Source: Pseudomonadota bacterium
GTDB taxonomy: Bacteria > Desulfobacterota > Desulfovibrionia > Desulfovibrionales > Desulfovibrionaceae
Assembly (NCBI GenBank): GCA_023390395.1
Contig: JAEWCY010000142.1
Coordinates: 1-16,296 of the forward strand
Length of the DNA stretch: 16,296 nucleotides
Direction: 5' to 3'
The notes under the pieces are model-generated. The model did no database searches and had not been told where the DNA came from. It saw only the letters and a program-made list of their open reading frames with translations. This document shows, in pieces, positions 1 to 6,116 of the stretch; the stretch's first letter is position 1, and every line of letters begins with the position of its first letter. Position numbers and translations under genes: made by a program.

Positions 1-644
1 GGGAAAGCCTGGTGTCGCGCGCCGTGGGCGTTTCGGGCGCGGGCGCGGACTGGGCCGAGGCGGACCGCCGACAGGTCTGGGCGCGGTTGCTGCTGGAGGC
101 CGAGGCCGGCCGCAATGGTGCGTCGGCCGGGGAGGCGGCCGGCGGCGAAGCCGGACGGGAGCGCCCGGCCGGACGTCCCGCCCCGGCCGCCAAGGCCGAG
201 GCCGCCTTGCCGGCCTTCGACGCGGGCGTGCCGCCCCTTGAGGAGCCCACCACCTTCGCCGCGCCCCTGGAGGGCCTGGGCTGGCCGGCGGGCGGCCGGG
301 TGGCGGCGGCCTTCGCGCCCGGGGCCAACCCGCCGCGCCAGGGGCTGGTGCTCGCCGTGCCGGAAGGCACGGCCGTGACGGCCTCGGCCGGGGGCGAGGT
401 GGTCTTTACCGGATCGCTTCGCGGCCTTGGCCGCATCGTCATCGTGGACCACGGCGGCCGGCGGCACACGGTCTACGGCTGCCTGGGCCGGGTCGACGCC
501 CGGGAGGGCGACCTGGTGCGCCGGGGCGACCGGCTGGGGGCGTCCGGGCTTTGCGGCGTCACCAAATCCCCAGGCGTCTATTTCGAATTGCGTTTTCGGG
601 AAAAAGCTCTTAATCCGGCGGAGTGGCTCGCCGAGAGGCGATAG
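1..644 (+). CDS. envC: EnvC-like murein hydrolase activator, degenerate M23/LytM domain (5' end outside window)
   Basis: This is the C-terminal part of a LytM/M23-fold protein. The frame is open to the left edge (an in-frame GTG lies at 12), so the real start and the expected N-terminal coiled coil are probably outside the window. The LytM fold runs from about base 280 to 640. It matches E. coli EnvC in several places: a GLVLAVPEGT stretch, GRIVIVDHGG, YGCL, VYFELR and a terminal NPAEWL. Canonical M23 peptidases have zinc ligands in HxxxD and HxH motifs. Here those places read Q/V, YGC and GVYFE, so the ligands are absent. As in EnvC, the domain is probably catalytically dead and activates periplasmic N-acetylmuramoyl-L-alanine amidases during septum splitting. 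An Ala/Gly/Pro-rich linker precedes it. It is followed by a ctp protease and a yibQ homologue; envC and yibQ are also neighbours in E. coli. The family call is firm, the activator role is inferred. Confidence 0.85.
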   Translation, partial: ESLVSRAVGVSGAGADWAEADRRQVWARLLLEAEAGRNGASAGEAAGGEAGRERPAGRPAPAAKAEAALPAFDAGVPPLEEPTTFAAPLEGLGWPAGGRVAAAFAPGANPPRQGLVLAVPEGTAVTASAGGEVVFTGSLRGLGRIVIVDHGGRRHTVYGCLGRVDAREGDLVRRGDRLGASGLCGVTKSPGVYFELRFREKALNPAEWLAERR

Positions 645-705
645 GGCGTTTGACGAGAGTCGGGAACGCGGCCGCCGCCTGCGAGGCGGACGTCCGGCGT
701 TCCGT

Positions 706-710
706 GGAGG
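706..710 (+). promoter_or_regulatory. Shine-Dalgarno site fixing the ctp start
   Basis: GGAGG lies five bases before the ATG at 716. The frame is also open upstream to a GTG at 623, but only the 716 start has a good ribosome-binding site, and it places a signal peptide exactly at the N terminus. Confidence 0.75.
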
Positions 711-715
711 ACTGT

Positions 716-2002
716 ATGCGTCGTTTGACCAAGGTGTCTTGTTCCCTCATCATTTTTCTGGCTCTTGGCTCCGTCGCCCTGGCCGCCAAGAACGACGAGG
801 ACCGCTTCGCGCCGCTCAAGCGCTTCAGCCAGGTCATGGACCTGGTGGAAAACCATTACGTCAAGCCCGTGACCCGCAACGAACTCATCGACGGGGCGAT
901 CGTCGGCATGCTCCAGCAGCTCGACCCCCATTCGAGCTTCCTGTCCAAGGACGAGTTCAAGGAGATGCAGGTCAGCACCTCCGGGGAATTCGGCGGCATC
1001 GGCATCGAGATCAGCATGGAAAACGGCCGGCTCACGGTCATTTCCCCCATCGACGACACCCCGGCCGACAAGGCCGGCATCAAGGCCGGGGACGTGATCC
1101 TCGAGATCGAGGGCGAGACCACCCAGGACATGACCCTGGTCGACGCCGTGCAGAAGATCCGCGGCCCCAAGGGCAAGCCCGTGTCCCTCACGCTCGTGCA
1201 CAAGGACCAGCAGAAGCCCTTCAAGGTCAAGGTGGTGCGCGACACCATCCCCATCATCAGCGTCAAGAGCAACGAGGTGGAGCCCGGCTACCTCTACGTG
1301 CGCCTGACCCGCTTCAACGAGAACACCACCGCCGAGCTCAAGCAGGCCCTGACCGACTACGCCAAGGGCGGCAAGGCGCTCAAGGGCGTAATCCTCGACC
1401 TGCGCAACAACCCCGGCGGCCTGCTCGAACAGGCGGTCAACGTCTCCGACGTGTTCCTGCCCTCGGGCCAGATCGTGTCCATCAAGGGCAAGAACGCCGA
1501 CCAGGAGAAGGTGTTTTCGGCCAAGGGCGACGGCTCCGACGTGTCCGTGCCCCTGGTGGTGCTCATCAACGCCGGCTCGGCCTCGGCCTCGGAAATCGTG
1601 GCCGGCGCGCTCAAGGACCACAAGCGGGCCCTGCTCGTGGGCGAGAAGACTTTCGGCAAGGGCTCGGTCCAGACCGTCATCCCGCTCTCCGACGGCTCGG
1701 GCATCAAGCTGACCACCGCCCTCTACTACACGCCCAACGGCCGCTCCATCCAGGCCGAGGGCATCGAGCCCGACTTCATGGTGCCCATGCAGGACACCGA
1801 GTCCGACCGCGACAAGCTCTCGGCCAACCACCAGTTCCGGGAACGCGACCTGACCCGCCACCTGGAAAACAAGAAAAAGAAGTCTTCCGATCCCTCCGAC
1901 GATCCCAAGCAGAAGCTGCTCGACCAGCTCGCCCGGGACAATCAGCTCAAGCTCGCCTTGGAATTGGTGAAGTATTTCCCCATCAAAACCTACACCCCCT
2001 AA
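716..2002 (+). CDS. ctpA: S41 family carboxyl-terminal processing peptidase (CtpA/Prc type)
   Basis: A 428-residue secreted serine protease that cleaves periplasmic substrates near their C termini. Residues 1-24 form a signal peptide (basic MRRLTK, hydrophobic core, ALA-A cleavage site). A PDZ domain covers about 90-165, with a GIGIE carboxylate-binding stretch and AGIKAGD. The S41 catalytic core spans about 185-360. The nucleophile is probably S290 in GSASASEI, and the general-base lysine K315 in TFGKGSVQ with Q319 following. The Ser-to-Lys spacing of 25 is that of the CtpA/CtpB/D1-processing family. NNPGGLL at 231-237 is another family hallmark. The C-terminal tail is charged and Lys-rich (385-402). 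Length is normal for the short CTP class. It lies 71 bases after envC and overlaps the apparent beginning of the yibQ-like gene, so it is probably the middle gene of an envelope operon. Its substrates cannot be read from sequence; regulation of murein hydrolases is plausible. Confidence 0.93.
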   Translation: MRRLTKVSCSLIIFLALGSVALAAKNDEDRFAPLKRFSQVMDLVENHYVKPVTRNELIDGAIVGMLQQLDPHSSFLSKDEFKEMQVSTSGEFGGIGIEISMENGRLTVISPIDDTPADKAGIKAGDVILEIEGETTQDMTLVDAVQKIRGPKGKPVSLTLVHKDQQKPFKVKVVRDTIPIISVKSNEVEPGYLYVRLTRFNENTTAELKQALTDYAKGGKALKGVILDLRNNPGGLLEQAVNVSDVFLPSGQIVSIKGKNADQEKVFSAKGDGSDVSVPLVVLINAGSASASEIVAGALKDHKRALLVGEKTFGKGSVQTVIPLSDGSGIKLTTALYYTPNGRSIQAEGIEPDFMVPMQDTESDRDKLSANHQFRERDLTRHLENKKKKSSDPSDDPKQKLLDQLARDNQLKLALELVKYFPIKTYTP

Positions 2003-3143
2003 AAAGCGCAAGCCGAAGACGGCCCCCGCGCAACCCGCCAAGGGGTCGGGCAAGTCTTCGGCGCGCTCCAAGGGCGCAGAGACGCGGCGCATCGTCGTCT
2101 CCGGCCGGCCCTATGTCGCGGTCGTCGCCGGTCTGGCCCTGGTGGTCAGCCTGGCCGTGCTGGCGGTGGTCGTTTTCGGCCCGATTCCCAGCCTGCCCTG
2201 GGGCAAGGCCGGAGCCGCCGCCAAGACCGCCGAGGTCCGCCGGCCCGCCGCGCCCAAGCCCAAGCCGGCCGGCGCGGCCCCGCGCCTGACCGAGGGTCCT
2301 TCGAAGCAGGTCGACCTGCCCTTCGAGGAACATCTGGCCGGCCGGGAATCCGCGCCGCCGCCGGCCACGCCGGCCTCGGAATCGCACGGCCAGCTCGTTC
2401 CCGGCAACGGCAACGGCGAGGCCGGCGACCCGCGCCTGTCCGGGCCCGTCGATCCCGTACCCAATGACGTCGGCAAGGGGCCGCGCATGGTCGTGGTCAT
2501 CGACGACATCGGCGACCACCCGGTCATGGCCGCCAACCTCATGGACCTGCCGTTCCCCGTGACCCTGGCCATCCTGCCCCAGCGGCCGCGCACGCGTTCC
2601 GTGGCCACCCAGGCCGCGGCGCGCGGCATCGAGGTCATCCTGCACCAGCCCATGCAGCCCGGCTCCTACCCCAGGGTCAACCCCGGCCCGGGCGCGCTTT
2701 TTACCGACATGGACACGGCGCGCATCCAGGCGACGCTGAGCGAAAACCTCGACGCCCTGCCCGAAGCCATCGGCATCAACAACCACATGGGCTCGGCCTT
2801 CACCGGCGACGCCGCCGGCATGGCCGCGGTCATGCCCGTGCTCAAGGCCCGCGGGCTCTTCTTCATGGACTCCGTGACCTCGGCCACCTCCGCCGCTCCC
2901 GAGGCGGCGCGCAAGGCCGGCGTGCCGTTCTACCGCCGCGCCGTCTTCCTCGACAACGTCCGCAACACCCGCACCATCCTCGGCCAGCTCAAGACCGCCG
3001 AACGCCACGCCCTCAAGCACGGCCGGGCCATCGCCATCGGCCACCCCTACGGCGAAACCTACGAAGCCCTGAAGCTCTGGGCCAAGGAACGCGACCCGCG
3101 CGTGGCCCTGGTGACCTTGCGGACCCTTGGGCCGGAATTCTAG
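1974..3143 (+). CDS. yibQ: Divergent polysaccharide deacetylase (YibQ family), non-standard start
   Basis: A membrane-anchored periplasmic protein of the divergent polysaccharide deacetylase family (NodB-like beta/alpha barrel). Hallmarks in order: MVVVIDDIG at about base 2488, LAILPQ, EVILHQPMQP, GINNHMGSAFT at about 2770, FFMDSVTSA, and a late GHPYGETYEAL. The first ordinary start in frame is GTG 2142, which would begin inside the transmembrane segment. Coding character extends upstream in the same frame to a TGA at 1968-1970. It encodes a Lys/Pro/Arg-rich cytoplasmic tail (PPKKRKPK) and a complete hydrophobic helix (YVAVVAGLALVVSLAVLAVV). The only early start-like codon there is ATT at 1974, behind GGTGA at 1966-1970, giving 389 residues. 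A +1 frameshift from ctpA at its CCC-T end, or a sequence error, would also explain this. A Pro/Ala-rich linker separates anchor and domain. The family call is firm; the start is uncertain and the substrate unknown. Confidence 0.8.
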   Translation: MSPSKPTPPKKRKPKTAPAQPAKGSGKSSARSKGAETRRIVVSGRPYVAVVAGLALVVSLAVLAVVVFGPIPSLPWGKAGAAAKTAEVRRPAAPKPKPAGAAPRLTEGPSKQVDLPFEEHLAGRESAPPPATPASESHGQLVPGNGNGEAGDPRLSGPVDPVPNDVGKGPRMVVVIDDIGDHPVMAANLMDLPFPVTLAILPQRPRTRSVATQAAARGIEVILHQPMQPGSYPRVNPGPGALFTDMDTARIQATLSENLDALPEAIGINNHMGSAFTGDAAGMAAVMPVLKARGLFFMDSVTSATSAAPEAARKAGVPFYRRAVFLDNVRNTRTILGQLKTAERHALKHGRAIAIGHPYGETYEALKLWAKERDPRVALVTLRTLGPEF

Positions 3144-3195
3144 GGACGGACGAAAGGGGCGGCAGGCGGGAGAAGGGGAAGAGGTCTCCGGCGGC

Positions 3196-3217
3196 CGGGG
3201 GGATTGCCGTCCCCCCG
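3196..3217. terminator. GC-rich perfect hairpin between convergent genes
   Basis: Arms CGGGGGGA (3196-3203) and TCCCCCCG (3210-3217) pair perfectly around a 6-base loop. The hairpin lies between the 3' ends of the yibQ-like gene (+) and the alpha/beta hydrolase (-). There is no T-run on either side, so intrinsic termination is only suggested. The left flank shares TCCGGCGGCCGGGGGG with an inverted copy near 4320. Confidence 0.4.
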
Positions 3218-3220
3218 ACG

Positions 3221-4060
3221 CTACGGCTGCCGCTTGGCGGGAACCGTTTCGTCCATCGCCAGGAAGGTCAGGACGATCCGGGTGAAGGCGGCTGGCGCTT
3301 CGTACTGCAGGTGATGGGTCCCGTTTTTAAATTGCACCAGCCAAGCGCCGGGGATCAGGGCGGCCAGGAGTTTCGAGCCCTTCGTGCCCACGACCGTGTC
3401 CGCCGTTCCCACCAGCAGCATGACCTGATTCTTGATCCGCTTCATCTTTTCCAAAGGCGTCTTCCAGGCCATCGCCGCCTGAAGCTGCTTCCTGATGGTG
3501 GGATTGTCCGGCAAGGGCAGGCGTTTGATGGCAGCGGCCACGACTTGCCCGTCGGTCGCCGTGGCGTGGATGACGGCCTTGCCGATGCGATCGGGAAAGT
3601 ACAGCAGCAGGTTCTGCGTGGTCACGCTGGACTGGGAAAACCCCAGCACGTCCGTCCGCCGGACCCCGAGCGCATCCAGCAGGCTCACGGCGTCCTGAGC
3701 GAAAAGCCTGTAGGTGAAGGGGCGTCCGTCGTCCGTCGTGTACCCCATCCCCCGGTTGTCCATGACGATCAATTGATGCTGCTTCGCCGCCTCTTCAATG
3801 AATTCCGGCGTCCAGCAATCCATCGTGCAACCGAGTCCGGTCAGCAGCAGCAGCGGTTCGCCGGAGCCGATCAGCTTGTACCCGATCCTGATCCCGTTGG
3901 CGTCTGTCTGGTAGATGTCGCGGCCCTGGGCGTCCACGGCCACCTTTTCGCCCACGGGCACGACGTCCTTGGCCCAGGCGGCCGAAGCGCCGATCCCCAG
4001 CAGGAGGAGCAGCAGATACGTCAAACAGACGGCGGCTGCGGCAAATCTTGGGCGGCGCAT
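3221..4060 (-). CDS. Secreted alpha/beta-fold hydrolase
   Basis: A 279-residue predicted periplasmic or secreted alpha/beta hydrolase. The ATG at 4060 is chosen because AAGGAG (4067-4072) lies six bases upstream and the protein then opens with a signal peptide (MRRPRF, Leu-rich core, SAAWA-K). An upstream in-frame start at 4117 would bury that signal. Fold landmarks: LLLLTGLGCTMDCW at about 70-83 (oxyanion-hole region), VMDNRGMGYTTDD at 99-111, and nucleophile elbow GFSQS at 140-144 with probable S142. Acid candidate D221 lies in VGTADTVV, and the catalytic His is H249 or H250 in NGTHHLQ. The last elbow residue is Ser, not the usual Gly of GxSxG. The cap region (about 165-205) is short. The closest type is the haloperoxidase/lipase-like group; substrate unknown. 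It stands alone, opposite to its left neighbours and separated from motB by terminator-like sequences, so it may be an accessory gene. Confidence 0.82.
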   Translation of the reverse strand: MRRPRFAAAAVCLTYLLLLLLGIGASAAWAKDVVPVGEKVAVDAQGRDIYQTDANGIRIGYKLIGSGEPLLLLTGLGCTMDCWTPEFIEEAAKQHQLIVMDNRGMGYTTDDGRPFTYRLFAQDAVSLLDALGVRRTDVLGFSQSSVTTQNLLLYFPDRIGKAVIHATATDGQVVAAAIKRLPLPDNPTIRKQLQAAMAWKTPLEKMKRIKNQVMLLVGTADTVVGTKGSKLLAALIPGAWLVQFKNGTHHLQYEAPAAFTRIVLTFLAMDETVPAKRQP

Positions 4061-4179
4061 CGTTTTCTCCTTCAGGGTTCCCAGAAGCATGAATGCCCCT
4101 CTCTGTAGGTTCGTCACTCTTGCAAGCGCGAACTGCCTTCATCCTAAGGTCTGCCGGCGATTGATTCGAAGAGTACCAT

Positions 4180-4202
4180 AAAATTTCGCCCCGAAGGGGC
4201 GA
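4180..4202 (-). terminator. Probable intrinsic terminator of the motA-motB operon
   Basis: Read on the minus strand, arms TCGCCCC and GGGGCGA (4186-4202) form a 7-bp stem with a 3-base TTC loop, followed by AATTTT. It lies about 165 bases after the motB stop. The T-run is short, so strength is uncertain. Confidence 0.55.
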
Positions 4203-4300
4203 CGGGCCCGCGAGGCCGATTCCGGCCTCGCCGACGCACCCCCGCCCACGACCACGCCTCCGCCCGCTTCCCCATCCCTCGCCTCCCCCATCGGGGGGGA

Positions 4301-4323
4301 CCGGGGGGGATCATCCCCCCCGG
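4301..4323. repeat. Perfect GC-rich palindrome, REP-like
   Basis: CCGGGGGGGA (4301-4310) and TCCCCCCCGG (4314-4323) form a perfect 10-bp stem with a TCA loop. A second CGGGGGGGA at 4292-4300 could compete as the left arm. On the minus strand the palindrome is preceded by TCCGGCGGCCGGGGGG, which is also present on the plus strand at 3187-3202. The two copies are thus inverted and bracket the hydrolase gene. This looks like a dispersed extragenic palindrome, but copy number elsewhere cannot be judged here. Confidence 0.5.
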
Positions 4324-4367
4324 CCGCCGGAGGCATTCCCATCCTGTCCTCCGCCACCACGTCCGCC

Positions 4368-5324
4368 CTACGGGCTGACCAGGATCACGACGCGGCGGTT
4401 CTTGGCCTGGTTGTCCGGGATGGGGCGGCCGGCGGGGTCGGTGTTGGGGGCCACGGGCACGGTGTCGGCCAGGCCTTCGACGCGCATGTGGTCGCGCGGC
4501 ACGCCGTGGTCGATGAGGTAGCGCGCCACCCGGCTGGCCCGGGCCGAGGACAGCTCCCAGTTGGACGGGTAGAGCCAGGATTCGATGGGCAGGTTGTCGG
4601 TGTGGCCTTCGACGGTCACCTTGTAGGGCGTGCCGGCCAGGGTGGCGGCGATCTCCCGCAGGAGCGGCAGCCCGGCGGGCTTGATTTCGGCGCTGGCCAG
4701 GTCGAAGAAGGCCGCGCCGCGCAGGTTGAGTTCCACGCCGCTTTCCCGGGGCGCGATTTCCACCGCGCCGGAGGTGATGTCGAGCTTGCCGGCCAGTTCC
4801 TTGCGGATGTCGTCCAGGCTTTTGCGCGTGGGGCCTGTGCGGTCGGCGTCGGGCGTCTTGTCCGGGCCCTTGCCTTCGGTGGGCGCGGCGGGCTTTTCCC
4901 CCGGGACCTGCGGCTTGGCTCCGGAGGCTCCGGGCTGGGGCTGTTCCTTGGGCTTTTCCGGCTCCATGGGCGGGGTTTCGCTTTTGAGCGTGGTGTAGTT
5001 GACCCTGGAGCGCACGGCGGCCGGTTCCGGGGCCTTTTCGGGCTTTGGGGGGACGGCCTTGGGCGGGGCGGTGGGGGCTGCGGCGGTCTGCGGCCTGGGC
5101 GCGGCCTTTTCCACGGCCATGGCTTTCTGCATGGAATCGGCCACGCGTTCGTAGCGGTTGAGGTCGATGTGGGACACGGCCACCAGCAGCAGGAAAAAGC
5201 ACAGCAGAAGCGTCATCATGTCGGCCATGGAGATGGGCCACAGGTCGTCCTCTTCCTGGCGCTGCTTGCGCAGCTCGGTGAGGTTGACCAGGGACGCCCC
5301 GGGCTTGCGGCGGGTGGGGACCAT
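4368..5324 (-). CDS. motB: Flagellar motor stator protein MotB
   Basis: A 318-residue stator B subunit that couples ion flow to torque and anchors the stator to peptidoglycan. A short basic and acidic cytoplasmic N terminus precedes a single transmembrane helix at about 33-51. The helix begins SMADMMTLLLCFF, with D35 as the ion-binding aspartate of the family. A long Pro/Ala/Lys-rich periplasmic linker (about 72-165) follows; it is longer than in E. coli MotB. The OmpA-like peptidoglycan-binding domain spans about 195-318, with FFDLASAEI, VEGHTDNLPI, NWELSSARA and NQAKNRRVVI. The ATG directly follows the motA TAG with no spacing, so translation is probably coupled. The ion (H+ or Na+) cannot be decided from sequence by eye. 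The gene is the last of the operon and is followed by a terminator-like hairpin. Confidence 0.95.
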   Translation of the reverse strand: MVPTRRKPGASLVNLTELRKQRQEEDDLWPISMADMMTLLLCFFLLLVAVSHIDLNRYERVADSMQKAMAVEKAAPRPQTAAAPTAPPKAVPPKPEKAPEPAAVRSRVNYTTLKSETPPMEPEKPKEQPQPGASGAKPQVPGEKPAAPTEGKGPDKTPDADRTGPTRKSLDDIRKELAGKLDITSGAVEIAPRESGVELNLRGAAFFDLASAEIKPAGLPLLREIAATLAGTPYKVTVEGHTDNLPIESWLYPSNWELSSARASRVARYLIDHGVPRDHMRVEGLADTVPVAPNTDPAGRPIPDNQAKNRRVVILVSP

Positions 5325-6116
5325 CTAGAGGGCCGCCTCGCCTTCCCGGCGTTCGATGGAGGCCCAGCGGCGGGTGGGCAGGTAGGCCTTGAGCTTGTCG
5401 AGCACGATGGCGGCCGGAGTCTTGTCCTTGATGAACAGCGTGCCGTCGCGGATGACGCACATGAGCACGACGCGCTCCTCGATGCGCTTTTCGACCTTGA
5501 TGGCGATGGGCAGGAAGACGAGGTTGGCCAGCAGGACGCCGTAGAGGGTGGTGGTCAGGGCCACGGCCATGTGCGCGCCGAGGTTGCCCAGGCCCACGCT
5601 CATGGACTGCATCATGCCGATAAGCCCGATGAGCGTGCCGATGAGGCCGTAGGCCGGGGAGAGCTTGGCCATGGTGCGGTAGATGCCGGCCGAGGACAGT
5701 TCCTGCTGGTAGGTCTGCTCGATGCGCGTGTCGAGGATCTCTTGGATCTCCTCGCGGGAGTAGCCGTCCACGAGCATCTGGATGGCGCTTTGCAGGAATT
5801 CGTTCTCGATGCCGGGCAGGGCCGTCTCCAGGTGGATCTTGCCCCGGGTCGAGGCCTGGCGGGCGATGGAGACGATCTCCTCGATGTAGTTGTCCGTGGG
5901 CAGCTCCTCGCGCTTGAGGGCCACGAGGAAGGTGTTGAAGACCCGGGTGACTTCCTTGAGGGGGAAGCAGATGAGGGTCGAGGCCAGGGTGCCGCCGAGC
6001 ACGATGGCCAGACCGGGGACGTTGATGAACACCCCGGCGCTGTCCGTGGAGAAATAGGTGGCGCAGCCCAGGATGACGACGCCGAAGGCGAAGCCGATGA
6101 CGGTGGCGATGTTCAC
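5325..6116 (-). CDS. motA: Flagellar motor stator protein MotA
   Basis: A 263-residue stator A subunit of the MotA/PomA/TolQ/ExbB proton-channel superfamily, near the length of PomA and shorter than E. coli MotA. Four membrane segments are visible: about 3-22, 33-51, 155-174 and 185-206. The large cytoplasmic loop (about 52-150) contains the charged stretch RGKIHLE (91-97), in the place where MotA and PomA contact FliG. Conserved channel motifs are SPAYGLIGTLIGL (153-165, P154) and MAVALTTTLYGVLLANLVFLP (from 183, P203). The start is GTG at 6116, which overlaps the TGA of the upstream gene by four bases (GTGA), so the pair is translationally coupled. motB follows immediately. The threonines in the two channel motifs occur in both H+ and Na+ stators, so the coupling ion is left open. 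Confidence 0.95.
   Translation of the reverse strand: MNIATVIGFAFGVVILGCATYFSTDSAGVFINVPGLAIVLGGTLASTLICFPLKEVTRVFNTFLVALKREELPTDNYIEEIVSIARQASTRGKIHLETALPGIENEFLQSAIQMLVDGYSREEIQEILDTRIEQTYQQELSSAGIYRTMAKLSPAYGLIGTLIGLIGMMQSMSVGLGNLGAHMAVALTTTLYGVLLANLVFLPIAIKVEKRIEERVVLMCVIRDGTLFIKDKTPAAIVLDKLKAYLPTRRWASIERREGEAAL

Larger units (their letters stand above)
4061..4367. other. Non-coding stretch between the hydrolase and motB
   Basis: About 307 bases without a convincing gene. From left to right it holds the hydrolase leader with its ribosome-binding site, a moderately AT-rich piece (4120-4186) that may carry the hydrolase promoter, a terminator-like hairpin for the motor operon (4186-4202), and a C/G-tract region with a strong palindrome (4301-4323). 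No clear -10/-35 pair was found for the hydrolase. Confidence 0.5.

Noticed and set aside
578..2092. Long minus-strand open frame opposite ctp
   Set aside because: It is a shadow of the GC-rich ctp gene; its composition (His/Gly/Val/Asp-rich, no motifs) is typical of antisense frames.
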